A DNA stretch of 64,000 bases, taken from Cellulomonas sp. WB94. GTDB lineage: Bacteria > Actinomycetota > Actinomycetes > Actinomycetales > Cellulomonadaceae. Below the pieces are notes generated by a model. That model made no database searches, had not been told where the DNA came from, and worked only from the letters and a program-made list of their open reading frames with translations. A program made the position numbers and the translations under genes. The DNA is taken from contig NZ_QEES01000002.1 of NCBI RefSeq assembly GCF_003115775.1, positions 1,860,001 to 1,924,000 on the forward strand, written 5' to 3'. The first letter of the stretch is position 1. Every line of letters starts with the position of its first letter. Of this stretch, positions 44,354-53,254 are shown piece by piece.

Positions 44354-44836
44354 GTGGGCGATCTCCGGGACATCCGTAGCGCGGCGAGCGTGCGACGCGC
44401 CGCCGCGTCCGGGGTCCCCACCGAGACCGACGCGCCGGCAGGTCCGGGCACCCCGACCGAGCTCGTGCTCGAAGCGCGACCTGCGGCGGCCCGCGCCGCG
44501 CGGCACTGGGTGATGCGAACGGTCGCCGACGCAGGCGTCCACGGGTCGTCGAACCAGGTCATCGAGCTGCTCGCCGGGGAAATCGTGGCGAACGCTGTGG
44601 TCCACGGACCGGTGGACGGCGAGATCCGCGTGCGCGTCGTGGTGCTCGAGGACGAGGTCCGCGTGTTCGTCTCGGACGAGAGCACCGTGCGCCCGTCGGT
44701 CCAGCACGCGCTGCCGACCGACCCGGGCGGCCGGGGGATGTCGCTCGTCGCGGCACTGTCGACGGCGTGGGGGGTCGAGCAGCGGGGTCCGGGCGGCAAG
44801 ACGGTCTGGTTCTCGGTCGGCCCCGACGCCGACTGA
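44354..44836 (+). CDS. RsbW-like anti-sigma-factor serine kinase (HATPase_c)
   Basis: A 160-residue GHKL protein. After about 35 disordered residues come the N-box (LLAGEIVANAVVHGP), VFVSDES and the G-box PGGRGMSLVAAL, ending GKTVWFSV. Such kinases phosphorylate STAS antagonists and sequester sigma factors. Neither target is adjacent; a STAS protein (3706) and a SpoIIE phosphatase (10478) lie elsewhere in the window. The GTG start lies very close to GGGAG. Exact 18-bp repeats span the stop codon. Confidence 0.85.
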   Translation: MGDLRDIRSAASVRRAAASGVPTETDAPAGPGTPTELVLEARPAAARAARHWVMRTVADAGVHGSSNQVIELLAGEIVANAVVHGPVDGEIRVRVVVLEDEVRVFVSDESTVRPSVQHALPTDPGGRGMSLVAALSTAWGVEQRGPGGKTVWFSVGPDAD

Positions 44837-44877
44837 GCATCCGACGCCGACTGAGCATCCGGCGTCGACCGAGCGGA
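44824..44877. repeat. 18-bp tandem repeats across the stop codon of the RsbW-like gene
   Basis: CGACGCCGACTGAGCATC occurs exactly at 44824-44841 and 44842-44859, and with 12 of 18 matches at 44860-44877. The first unit contains the TGA stop; the second repeats it in frame. Confidence 0.9.
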
Positions 44878-44971
44878 TGAAATCCCGCGCGGACGGGTGA
44901 CACCCGCTCGTCCGCAGGGCGCGGCATGCCGAGAAACCCCAGGTCAACGACGACTTTCGGGAGGTGCTCGC

Positions 44972-45250
44972 ATGGCAGTCCAGGACAACGTGATCCCGGA
45001 GTGGCGGCTGAACCGGACGATCGACGAGCACCGGGACAGGGCCAAGCGCACGATGATCATCGGCGCCATGATCATCGGCGCGGGCGTGGTCGCCAGCATC
45101 CTCACCTATGCGTCCTCTGTCCGTGACCTCGCACTCCCCGTCGCGGTCGTCGCGGTGCTCGCGGGCGGGGTCGTGCTGATGCTCGGGACGCGCAGGTGGG
45201 TCACGGCGAACGTCCGCGCGGTGCGGGAGCTGAGCTCCCCGGGCGCCTGA
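44972..45250 (+). CDS. Small two-transmembrane protein of unknown function
   Basis: 92 residues with a charged N-terminus (EWRLNRTIDEHRDRAKR) and two hydrophobic segments (TMIIGAMIIGAGVVASILTY and ALPVAVVAVLAGGVVLML). GGGAGG lies upstream of the ATG. No family was recognised. Confidence 0.7.
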   Translation: MAVQDNVIPEWRLNRTIDEHRDRAKRTMIIGAMIIGAGVVASILTYASSVRDLALPVAVVAVLAGGVVLMLGTRRWVTANVRAVRELSSPGA

Positions 45251-45376
45251 CCCGAGCGTCTCTGCGGGTCGCTCTCCGACCTCGCCGGTGCCCCTCTGCG
45301 GTCGCCGACGGTGCGCGTCGGCGTGCGACGGCGTAAGTTCGAGGCGCCCAGACCGTCGACGAAGGAAGCCGACCCC

Positions 45377-46756
45377 GTGAGTGAAACCGGTGCCCCGGCG
45401 TCGAACACCCCGTCCGCCGACCCCGCCGGGCAGGACGACGTCGTCCAGGCGGTCGTGCGTGCGGACGGCACCGCGGAGGTCGCCCTCGAGGGTGTGACGC
45501 AGCACGTCGAGACGTCGAGCGTCGCCGAGGCGGGCGCCGCGATCATGGGTCTCATCGCCGAGGTCGCCGCGCGGACCGGTCGTTCCGTGCCGGTCCAGGT
45601 GCGGGACCCCGACGGGCTGTGGTCGCTCCTGGTCCACCCCGACGGCTCTGTCGAGGAGGCGAGCGCGGCGCTCGCCGAGTCCCGTGGCCGACGCAGCCAG
45701 GACGACGGCGCCGACGACACGCGCCAGTTCCCGGCCGTGCCGAGCACGACCGCGGGCAGCACGACGGCACCCGCGGGCGGCCGGACCAGCGGGTCGAGGG
45801 TCGCCGCGCCCGCCACCGGAGCCCTGCCGACGCTCGACGACCTGCTCTCGTCGCGCCGGCGGCCCGTCAGCGGGTATGCCGACCGCGGCTGGCGCAAGCG
45901 GATCCGCCGCGTGACGGGCGGGGTCGTCTCGCCGGGTCCCGGGCGCTCCGAGGCCGCCTACCGCGACAAGGTCGCCCGCATCCAGCGCAACTTCGACGGC
46001 CCCAAGACGATCGTCGTCGTCAACCCCAAGGGCGGCGCGCACAAGACGACAGCGACCCTCCTGCTCGCCGCGACGTTCGGCATCCACCGCGGCGGGTACA
46101 CGCTCGCCTGGGACAACAACGAGACGCGCGGGACGCTCGGCTGGCGCTCGAAGCACGCCCAGCACGCGAACACGGCCGTCAACCTCGCGCAGGACCTGGC
46201 GCGGTTCTCCGACCTGCGGACAGCCCGCGTCGGTGACCTCGACGACTACGTGCGCTCGCAGGCCTCGGCGCAGTTCGACGTGCTGGCGTCCGACGAGGAC
46301 GCGGCGTCGGCCGCCTCGATCGACGCGGCAGCCTTCATGGCCCTGCACCGCACGCTGTCCCGGTTCTACCGCGTGATCGTCGTGGACACGGGCAACAACA
46401 TGCGCGCGTCCAACTGGCAGGCCGCGGTCTCGGTCGCGGACCAGCTGGTCATCGTCTCGACGGTGCGCGAGGACACCGCGCAGTCGGCCGCCTGGGCGAT
46501 CGACGCGTTGCGCTCGGCGGGGTACGCCGACCTGCTCCGCAGCGCCGTGACGGTCCTGTCGGCACCCGAGCCGAAGGTCGACAAGCAGCTGCGCAAGCGG
46601 CTCCACGAGCACTTCGGTGCGCTGACGCGTGCCGTCCTGGACGTCCCGCACGACAGGCGCCTCATCCACGGCGGGCCCATCGAGTTCGCGACGCTCGCCC
46701 CGGCGACCCGTGCGGCGTGGCTCGACGTGACGGCGACGGTCGCCGACGGCCTCTGA
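45377..46756 (+). CDS. MinD/ParA-like ATPase with a long variable N-terminal region
   Basis: A 459-residue protein. The first 180 residues are an acidic/serine-rich region with a small domain (VVQAVVRADGTAEVALEG). The ATPase follows: deviant Walker A NPKGGAHKTT, then DNNETRG and a VIVVDTGNNMR Walker B-like segment, and QLVIVSTVREDTAQSA. Similar proteins accompany type VII secretion loci or act in positioning; none of those partners is nearby. The GTG at 45377 has GAAGGAAG upstream. Three 12-bp repeats overlap the stop. Confidence 0.85.
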   Translation: MSETGAPASNTPSADPAGQDDVVQAVVRADGTAEVALEGVTQHVETSSVAEAGAAIMGLIAEVAARTGRSVPVQVRDPDGLWSLLVHPDGSVEEASAALAESRGRRSQDDGADDTRQFPAVPSTTAGSTTAPAGGRTSGSRVAAPATGALPTLDDLLSSRRRPVSGYADRGWRKRIRRVTGGVVSPGPGRSEAAYRDKVARIQRNFDGPKTIVVVNPKGGAHKTTATLLLAATFGIHRGGYTLAWDNNETRGTLGWRSKHAQHANTAVNLAQDLARFSDLRTARVGDLDDYVRSQASAQFDVLASDEDAASAASIDAAAFMALHRTLSRFYRVIVVDTGNNMRASNWQAAVSVADQLVIVSTVREDTAQSAAWAIDALRSAGYADLLRSAVTVLSAPEPKVDKQLRKRLHEHFGALTRAVLDVPHDRRLIHGGPIEFATLAPATRAAWLDVTATVADGL

Positions 46757-46789
46757 GGCCCGTCGCGAGGCCGGCTGCGAGGCCCGTCG
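46754..46789. repeat. Three 12-bp repeats starting at the stop codon of the ParA-like gene
   Basis: TGAGGCCCGTCG (with the stop codon), CGAGGCCGGCTG and CGAGGCCCGTCG follow one another without gaps. Confidence 0.8.
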
Positions 46790-46884
46790 CCGAGATCGCC
46801 GTGCGGCGCGTGCAAGAACCGTGCCGGTCGGGACAGAGTGGGGATGTAGGCCGACGTCCGTCCCGACCACCACGAGGAGCCCCC

Positions 46885-47451
46885 GTGCCGTCCCCGAGCG
46901 ACCAGAGCGCGGACATCGCTGCCCCCTCCGCTGTGGCCCCCGCCCCCGCCGACCCTTCCGTCGAACCGCTGCGTGACGACGCCTGGTTCGAGGAGCTGTT
47001 CCGGACGCACGCGAGCGCGGTGTACAGGTACTTCGTGCGCCGGGCCGCCCGCGACGACGCCGAGGACCTCGCGGCCGACGTGCTCGCGGTGGCCTGGCGC
47101 CGTCGCGACGACGTCCCGGCCGGCGCGGAGCTGCCGTGGCTGTACCGGACCGCAGGGTTCGTGCTCGCGAACCATCGGCGCAAGGGTCGGCCGGTTCCGG
47201 TCGGCGACGTCCCTGAGTCGATGGACGACGACGACCCGGCGACGTACGCGTTGGCGGACGAGCGTGTCCGGGAGGCGCTCGCCGCGCTGAGCCCGCGGGA
47301 CCGGCGGATCCTGCTGCTCAACGCGTGGGAGGGTCTCGGCGGCGACGGTCTGGCGGCTGTGCTGGGCGTGACGCGCGGGGGCGCCGACGCCGCGCTGTCC
47401 CGGGCCAGGTCGCGGCTGCGCGAGGTGTGGGCCGAGGCTCCCGGGAGCTGA
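46885..47451 (+). CDS. ECF-type RNA polymerase sigma factor
   Basis: A 188-residue sigma factor. Region 2 reads WFEELFRTHASAVYRYFVRR, DAEDLAADVLAVAWRR and LPWLYRTAGFVLANH. Region 4 reads ALAALSPRDRRILLLNAWEG and AAVLGVTRGGADAALSRARS. GAGGAG precedes the GTG at 46885. The next gene, 72 bp downstream, encodes a single-pass membrane protein that may act as its anti-sigma factor. Target promoters are unknown. Confidence 0.92.
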   Translation: MPSPSDQSADIAAPSAVAPAPADPSVEPLRDDAWFEELFRTHASAVYRYFVRRAARDDAEDLAADVLAVAWRRRDDVPAGAELPWLYRTAGFVLANHRRKGRPVPVGDVPESMDDDDPATYALADERVREALAALSPRDRRILLLNAWEGLGGDGLAAVLGVTRGGADAALSRARSRLREVWAEAPGS

Positions 47452-47523
47452 CGGTGCAAGTCGGCGGCCGGTCATGACACAGGTGGGGTAGCAGAACCCA
47501 TCTCGCCCCGGAGGTCCTCCATC

Positions 47524-49056
47524 GTGTCCACCAACCCGCCAGTCCCTGACGACTCGTCGGTCCCCGACGAGGCACTCGACCGCGTCCGCGCCGCTGACCC
47601 TGCCGCCACGGCCGAACCCGACCAGGCCCGGCTGCGTGCTGCGGTCGCTGACCGTGCGGCGGCCGCTGCGGCGGCCGAGGGCGACGTCCACGGCAGCGGG
47701 GTCGTCACCGAGCTCGCCCCGGCCCGCGTTGCGCGCACCGGGCGCCGCAGGGGCGCCTGGATCCAGGTGGCCGCGGCTGTCGTCGGGCTGTCGGTCATCG
47801 GTGGCGGCAGCTGGGCCCTCGGGCGGCTCGGCCAGGCCCCCGTCGCCGCCCCGATCTCTCTCGGCAGCGGCTCGTCGGAGGGTGGAGCCGTGACGGCGGT
47901 GGCCCCGCGGGCTGCGTCCGGCGCCGCTGCGGCCGACAGCGCCGCCGGCATGGGGACCTCGAAGCTCATCGCTCCCTGGTACGGCGGTCGGACGGTCTTC
48001 ACCGGCTCGGGCCTGTCGACCGACGGTGCCACGGCGACGGCCTGGGGGTTCGACCCGGCGTCGGTGTACTCGGCCGACGCCGCGGCGCACCTCGCGTCGG
48101 TCCTCGGCGTGAGCGGCACGCCGTCGCAGACGTGGGGTGCGTGGGTCGTGGGGGTCCAGGACGGCACCGGACCGACCGTCCAGCTCTCGCCCGACGGTCT
48201 CGCGAGCTTCAGCTACTACGACCCGAGCCGGGACCCGTGGGCGTGCGTGAAGTCCGCTCCGGACGTCCCGAGCGGCTCGACCGAGCCCGGCGCGGCCGGC
48301 TCAGCGACAGGCGACACGGCGCCTGCGCCCGCGGCTGAGCCTGCCATCGGCGCGGCCACCCCGGGGTCCGAGCCGACGCTCGGCACCGCGGTGCCCGAGC
48401 AGCTCGACCCGAGCTACGGGTGCGCGACGACCTCGGCTGCGCCGGCACCGACCGGCGACGCCGCGATCGCGCAGGCCCGCGAGCTCATGGGCTCGCTCGG
48501 CGTCGACGCCGGCGGATACCGGTTCGAGGTCCAGGCGGACCAGGGCCAGCCGACCGCGACGTACGTCTCGGCGGGCCAGCTCCTCGACGGTCAGCTCACG
48601 GGCGTCCAGTGGAGCTTCACGCTCTTGGCGGACGGTGTGCAGTCGCTCTACGGCTCGCTCGCCCCGGTCGTCGACCTCGGCGCGTACGCGCTGATCAGCC
48701 CCGCGGACGCGGTCGCCCGGCTCGGCGACCCGCGGTTCGGCGCCGGCTACGGCGGCGTCATGCCGCTCGCGACCGACACGGCCTCGGGCGCGTCGTCGTC
48801 CGACGATCGCAGCTCGAGCGTCGCGACGGCCGCACCGGAGCCGACCGTCCCGACCACGCCGACCGCCGGCGGGTCGATCCCCTGGCCCGTGCAGACGGTG
48901 ACGCTCACGACGTCGCGACTCGGCCTCGGCATGACGACCCTCGACACGGGTGCGGTCCTCCTGCTCCCGAGCTACGAGCTGGGCAACGCCGAGGGCTCGA
49001 CGTGGAGCGTCATCGCCGTGACGGACGACCGCCTGGACTTCAGCGCCGGCCGCTGA
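47524..49056 (+). CDS. Single-pass membrane protein paired with the ECF sigma factor
   Basis: A 510-residue protein with an acidic cytosolic N-terminus (about 75 residues), one transmembrane segment (about 78-98) and a large, alanine/serine/proline-rich extracytoplasmic part. Its topology and position after a sigma gene fit an anti-sigma factor or a sigma-controlled surface protein, but no zinc anti-sigma motif is visible. GGAGG precedes the GTG. A 13-bp perfect hairpin follows. Confidence 0.75.
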   Translation: MSTNPPVPDDSSVPDEALDRVRAADPAATAEPDQARLRAAVADRAAAAAAAEGDVHGSGVVTELAPARVARTGRRRGAWIQVAAAVVGLSVIGGGSWALGRLGQAPVAAPISLGSGSSEGGAVTAVAPRAASGAAAADSAAGMGTSKLIAPWYGGRTVFTGSGLSTDGATATAWGFDPASVYSADAAAHLASVLGVSGTPSQTWGAWVVGVQDGTGPTVQLSPDGLASFSYYDPSRDPWACVKSAPDVPSGSTEPGAAGSATGDTAPAPAAEPAIGAATPGSEPTLGTAVPEQLDPSYGCATTSAAPAPTGDAAIAQARELMGSLGVDAGGYRFEVQADQGQPTATYVSAGQLLDGQLTGVQWSFTLLADGVQSLYGSLAPVVDLGAYALISPADAVARLGDPRFGAGYGGVMPLATDTASGASSSDDRSSSVATAAPEPTVPTTPTAGGSIPWPVQTVTLTTSRLGLGMTTLDTGAVLLLPSYELGNAEGSTWSVIAVTDDRLDFSAGR

Positions 49057-49072
49057 CGAGCGGTGACGATCG

Positions 49073-49104
49073 GCCCGGCGGCGGAGGAGGGTCCGCCGCC
49101 GGGC
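49073..49104 (+). terminator. Perfect 13-bp hairpin terminator
   Basis: GCCCGGCGGCGGA pairs perfectly with TCCGCCGCCGGGC around a 6-nt loop, 17 bp after the preceding stop codon. Confidence 0.85.
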
Positions 49105-49304
49105 GACACCGATGTCCAGGACCCGGTCGCGATCACGGTACCTACGTCCCTGGTGCTTCGGGACTCGGCCTGAAACACGTCGCGGCCTGCTGAGACGAAC
49201 GGTCCCACGGCACGCTGGAATGGCTGCGCCGGGCGCCGAAGAAGAGCAGCATGGGGGCGGCGACGCAGGCAATGGGGCAGGCGTCCTGTGCTGGGAGGTG
49301 CGTC

Positions 49305-52040
49305 ACGGCTACCTACGTGTTCGACTTCAGCGAAGGCAACAAGGACCAGAAGGACCTTCTGGGCGGCAAGGGCGCGAACCTCGCCGAGATGACCAGACTG
49401 GGCCTTCCGGTGCCACCCGGTTTCACGATCACGACGGAGGCGTGTCGCAGCTACATGGCGACCGGCACCCTGCCCGCCGAGCTGCGCGTCGAGGTGACGA
49501 TGGCCCTGCGCAGGCTCGAGGACGCCGTCGGGCGGAACCTGGGCGACTTCCACGAGCCGTTGCTGGTGTCGGTGCGTTCCGGTGCCAAGTTCTCGATGCC
49601 CGGGATGATGGACACGATCCTCAACGTCGGGCTCAACGACGCCTCCGTCCAGGGCCTGGCCGAGTTCTCGCAGGACGCGCGCTTCGCGTGGGACTCCTAC
49701 CGGCGCCTCATCCAGATGTTCGGCAAGACGGTGCTCGGGATCGACGGAGACGTGTTCGCCCACGCGCTCGACACGATCAAGTCCGAGCGTGGCGCGACCA
49801 TCGACACGGACCTCAGCGCGAAGGACCTCGAAGAGCTCGTCGAGCAGTTCAAGGTCATCGTGCGCGACCACTCCGGGCGTGACTTCCCGCAGCACCCGCG
49901 CGAACAGCTCGACCTCGCGATCGCCGCGATCTTCGAGTCGTGGAACACCGACCGCGCGCGCCTGTACCGGCGTCGTGAGCGCATCTCCGACGACCTCGGC
50001 ACGGCCGTGAACGTCGTGAGCATGGTGTTCGGCAACCTCGGCCCCGACTCGGGCACCGGCGTCTGCTTCACGCGTGACCCGGCGACCGGCAAGGTCGGCG
50101 ACTACGGCGACTACCTGCCGAACGCGCAGGGTGAGGACGTCGTCGCGGGCATCCGCAACACGCTGTCCCTCGCGGACTTCGAGAAGCTCGACCCGCAGTC
50201 GTTCGCGGACCTCCGCCAGGCCATGCGCCGGCTCGAGACGCACTACCGCGACCTGTGCGACATCGAGTTCACCGTCGAGCGCGGCAAGCTGTGGATGCTG
50301 CAGACCCGTGTCGGCAAGCGCACCGCCAACGCGGCGTTCCGCATCGCGACCCAGCTCGTCGACGAGCACCTCATCACCATGGACGAGGCGCTCGAACGCG
50401 TGACCGGTCAGCAGCTGAGCAACCTGATGTTCCCGCAGTTCGACGCCGGCGCGTCGCGCACCCTGCTCGCCAAGGGCATGGCTGCCTCGCCCGGGGCCGC
50501 CGTCGGGCAGATCGTGTTCGACTCGAAGACCGCGCAGGCGTGGGCGGCCGAGGGCAAGGACGTCATCCTCGTCCGCCGCGAGACCAACCCGGACGACCTG
50601 GGCGGCATGATCGCCGCCGTCGGGGTCCTCACCTCTCGTGGCGGCAAGACCTCGCACGCCGCGGTCGTCGCCCGTGGCATGGGCACGACCTGCGTCGTGG
50701 GCGCCGAGGCGCTCGAGGTCGACGCGACCGCCCAGACGGTCCACGTCGGCAAGCGTGTCCTCAAGCAGGGCGAGGTCATCGCCATCGACGGCTCGACCGG
50801 CGAGGTGTTCCTCGGGTCGGTCCCCGTCGTGCCGTCGCCCGTCGTGCAGTACCTCGAGGAGGGGCTCGACGCCGCGCTCGAGCACACGACCGACGAGGAC
50901 ACGATCGTCCTCGTGCGGGCCGTCGACCGGATCCTCAAGCACGCCGACGAGGTGCGCCGCCTCGACGTGCACGCCAACGCCGACACGGCCGAGGACGCCC
51001 ACCGCGCCCGGATCTGGGGCGCGCAGGGGATCGGCCTGTGCCGCACCGAGCACATGTTCCTCGGCGACCGGCGCGTGCTCATCGAGCGCGTCGTCCTCGC
51101 CCGGGAGGACGCCGAACGCCAGGCGGCCCTCGACGCGCTGCTCCCGCTGCAGCGTGCGGACTTCATCGACATCCTCCGTGAGATGGACGGGCTGCCGACG
51201 ACGATCCGGCTCATCGACCCCCCGCTGCACGAGTTCCTCCCCGACCTCACCGCACTGTCCGTCCGGGTCGCGCTCGCGACCGACCGGCGGGAGCGCGGCG
51301 AGGAGAAGGAGACGCAGGAGGAGTTCGACCACGACGTCCAGCTGCTGGCCGCGGTCGAGCGGATGCACGAGGCCAACCCGATGCTCGGCCTGCGCGGTGT
51401 TCGGCTGGGGCTCGTGGTGCCCGGGCTGTTCGCGCTGCAGATCCGCGCCATCGCCGAGGCCCATGCGACCCGGCTCAAGGAGGGCGGCCACCCGCGTGCG
51501 GAGATCATGGTCCCGCTCGCCGCGTCGGTCATGGAGCTGCGTCTCGTGCGCGACGAGGCCGAGGCGATCCTCGCCGAGGTCGCGAAGGCCGAGGGCGTCG
51601 AGCTGGACATCGCGATCGGCGCGATGATCGAGCTGCCGCGTGCGGCCCTCACAGCCGGCCGGATGGCGGGCGAGGCCGAGTTCTTCTCGTTCGGCACCAA
51701 CGACCTGACCCAGACCACCTGGGGCTTCTCGCGTGACGACGTGGAGAGCGCGTTCTTCGCCGAGTACACGGACCTGGGTGTCATCGCCGTGTCGCCGTTC
51801 GAGACGATCGACCGCACCGGCGTCGGCCGGCTGGTCCGCCTCGCCGTCGAGGAGGGCAGGGCCGCCCGGCCCGACCTCACCATCGGCGTGTGCGGCGAGC
51901 ACGGCGGCGACCCGGAGTCGGTGCACTTCTTCGACGAGGTCGGGCTCGACTACGTGTCGTGCTCGCCGTTCCGGGTGCCGATCGCGCGGCTCGAGGCCGG
52001 ACGCGCCTCAGTCGCGAAGGGTGGCAGCGACACGCGCTGA
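49305..52040 (+). CDS. ppdK: Pyruvate, phosphate dikinase (apparent ACG start)
   Basis: Interconverts pyruvate, ATP and phosphate with PEP, AMP and diphosphate. The nucleotide-binding domain starts YVFDFSEGN and GGKGANLAEM. The phosphohistidine is in GGKTSHAAVVARGMG. The PEP/pyruvate barrel ends with GTNDLTQTTWGFSRDD and the cysteine in VCGEHGGDP. The family's N-terminus (MxxYVFDF) falls on ACG at 49305, which has GGGAGG exactly 6 nt upstream. In-frame ATGs at 49251 and 49272 and a GTG at 49317 are the alternatives. Length from ACG is 911 residues, slightly above normal. A hairpin terminator follows. Confidence 0.95.
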   Translation, partial: TATYVFDFSEGNKDQKDLLGGKGANLAEMTRLGLPVPPGFTITTEACRSYMATGTLPAELRVEVTMALRRLEDAVGRNLGDFHEPLLVSVRSGAKFSMPGMMDTILNVGLNDASVQGLAEFSQDARFAWDSYRRLIQMFGKTVLGIDGDVFAHALDTIKSERGATIDTDLSAKDLEELVEQFKVIVRDHSGRDFPQHPREQLDLAIAAIFESWNTDRARLYRRRERISDDLGTAVNVVSMVFGNLGPDSGTGVCFTRDPATGKVGDYGDYLPNAQGEDVVAGIRNTLSLADFEKLDPQSFADLRQAMRRLETHYRDLCDIEFTVERGKLWMLQTRVGKRTANAAFRIATQLVDEHLITMDEALERVTGQQLSNLMFPQFDAGASRTLLAKGMAASPGAAVGQIVFDSKTAQAWAAEGKDVILVRRETNPDDLGGMIAAVGVLTSRGGKTSHAAVVARGMGTTCVVGAEALEVDATAQTVHVGKRVLKQGEVIAIDGSTGEVFLGSVPVVPSPVVQYLEEGLDAALEHTTDEDTIVLVRAVDRILKHADEVRRLDVHANADTAEDAHRARIWGAQGIGLCRTEHMFLGDRRVLIERVVLAREDAERQAALDALLPLQRADFIDILREMDGLPTTIRLIDPPLHEFLPDLTALSVRVALATDRRERGEEKETQEEFDHDVQLLAAVERMHEANPMLGLRGVRLGLVVPGLFALQIRAIAEAHATRLKEGGHPRAEIMVPLAASVMELRLVRDEAEAILAEVAKAEGVELDIAIGAMIELPRAALTAGRMAGEAEFFSFGTNDLTQTTWGFSRDDVESAFFAEYTDLGVIAVSPFETIDRTGVGRLVRLAVEEGRAARPDLTIGVCGEHGGDPESVHFFDEVGLDYVSCSPFRVPIARLEAGRASVAKGGSDTR

Positions 52041-52062
52041 GTGTCTAGCGAGTAGTCCACAG

Positions 52063-52096
52063 CGCCTGGTCGACCCTGCCCGGGGTCGGCCAGGCG
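52063..52096 (+). terminator. Hairpin terminator after ppdK
   Basis: A 14-bp stem with one G-U pair (CGCCTGGTCGACCC/GGGTCGGCCAGGCG) followed by TT, 22 bp after the stop codon. Confidence 0.82.
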
Positions 52097-52222
52097 TTGC
52101 TCATCCGGGCGACGGCCGACGCCTCGCAGCGCCAAACGCCTGCGGAGGAAGGAACGCGTGCGGTAGACCTTGCGTGCCGTCGGGGGACCCGCGAGCGGCG
52201 CCGACCTGGAAGGACGACCCAC

Positions 52223-52681
52223 GTGACCACTGTGGCCACCCGGAGCGCGGTCGTGTGCGCGCTGGCCCTTGCTCTTGTCGGATGCACGCAGCCGCCCGCC
52301 GCTCAGCAGACGACTCCACCGACCTCGGCCGTGGTCGAGGAGCGCGCTCAGCAGAAGGCAGCACTCGACGCGTACGTCGAGGCAGAACGCGCCACGATCC
52401 CCGCGATCAAGGAGTCGTCCCCCGGGGTCTACTCGGACATCAGCGTCCAGGCTGTCTACCCCAGCACGATCGACTACCACTACGTCTACGTCCAGCAAGT
52501 GGACCCGACCGCCGCGAACGACTACTTCGAGAGCTCGATGGAGACCCTCCAGGCCCTGTGCGACACCAAGGTGTTCCCGGCCATGGCGAGCGTCGGGGTG
52601 ACCGATCCCCAGAAGGCGACCTACACGTTCGACAACGCCGACGGGTCCGAGCTCTGGTCGCACACGTTCGAGTCGTCGTGA
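52223..52681 (+). CDS. Putative lipoprotein of unknown function
   Basis: A 152-residue protein with a lipobox (ALALVGC) at about residue 21, then AALDAYVEAERATIPAI and a compact C-terminal domain ending ATYTFDNADGSELWS. It probably sits on the outer face of the membrane. It may belong to the DUF4854-like lipoproteins, but this is by memory of the pattern only. AAGGA lies 9 nt before the GTG. Confidence 0.75.
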   Translation: MTTVATRSAVVCALALALVGCTQPPAAQQTTPPTSAVVEERAQQKAALDAYVEAERATIPAIKESSPGVYSDISVQAVYPSTIDYHYVYVQQVDPTAANDYFESSMETLQALCDTKVFPAMASVGVTDPQKATYTFDNADGSELWSHTFESS

Positions 52682-52700
52682 CCGGAGAGGGCGCGGCCGC

Positions 52701-53195
52701 TCACTGACGGTCGGTCGTCCCGGGCCGCGCCGCCCGGGTGGAGGGGTCCGCGGCCGGGCCGAGGTTGTCGATGCAGGCCCCGAGGGTCTCGAGCAGGACG
52801 TGCTGCCGGGCGGCAGTCAGCCCGGCGCACATCCTCGTCTGGACCGCGAGGACTGCCGCGCTCGCCGCGTCGAGGTGGTCGCGGCCGGCCGGGGTCAGCT
52901 CGGTGGGCAGCTCGCGACCGTGCGACGCAGTGGCGGGTCGGACGACGAGGCCACGCTCTTCGAGGCCGCGCAGGACGAGGTTCATCGACTGCCGGGTGAC
53001 GAAGACCCCACGAGCCAGCTCGGCGTTCGACAGCCCGGGACGTTGCCCGAGCAGCTCGAGGCAGGCGTACTGCGGCACGGTCAGGTGCAGCGGGCGCAGC
53101 GCGCCGTCCATGGCGCTCCGCAGTGCGACCGCGGCCTGCTTGAGCACGTAGCCGACCGCGTTCTCCACGGGACCGAGGACCGCCTGTTCCGCCAT
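52701..53195 (-). CDS. MarR-family transcriptional regulator
   Basis: A 164-residue winged-helix repressor-type protein: LTVPQYACLELLGQRPGLSN, ELARGVFVTRQSMNLVLRGL (recognition helix) and a wing with RPATASHGRELPTELT. It is divergent from a VOC-family gene. Two identical 6-6-6 palindromes lie between the two starts, one overlapping this gene's own start codon, so autoregulation and control of the VOC gene are likely. Confidence 0.92.
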   Translation of the reverse strand: MAEQAVLGPVENAVGYVLKQAAVALRSAMDGALRPLHLTVPQYACLELLGQRPGLSNAELARGVFVTRQSMNLVLRGLEERGLVVRPATASHGRELPTELTPAGRDHLDAASAAVLAVQTRMCAGLTAARQHVLLETLGACIDNLGPAADPSTRAARPGTTDRQ

Positions 53196-53239
53196 GTCAG
53201 TATCCTGACATACAGTGAGCGATGTCAGGACATTGACAT
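53194..53239. promoter_or_regulatory. Twin MarR operators with overlapping divergent promoters
   Basis: ATGTCA-N6-TGACAT occurs twice, at 53194-53211 (N6 GTATCC) and 53222-53239 (N6 GGACAT), with centres 28 bp apart. On the minus strand a -35 CTGACA (53223-53228) and a -10 GGATAC (53200-53205) are spaced 17 bp; on the plus strand a -35 CTGACA (53205-53210) and a -10 GGACAT (53228-53233) are also spaced 17 bp. Each operator therefore covers the -10 of one promoter and most of the -35 of the other. Confidence 0.85.
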
Positions 53240-53254
53240 ACCGAGGAGATCACC

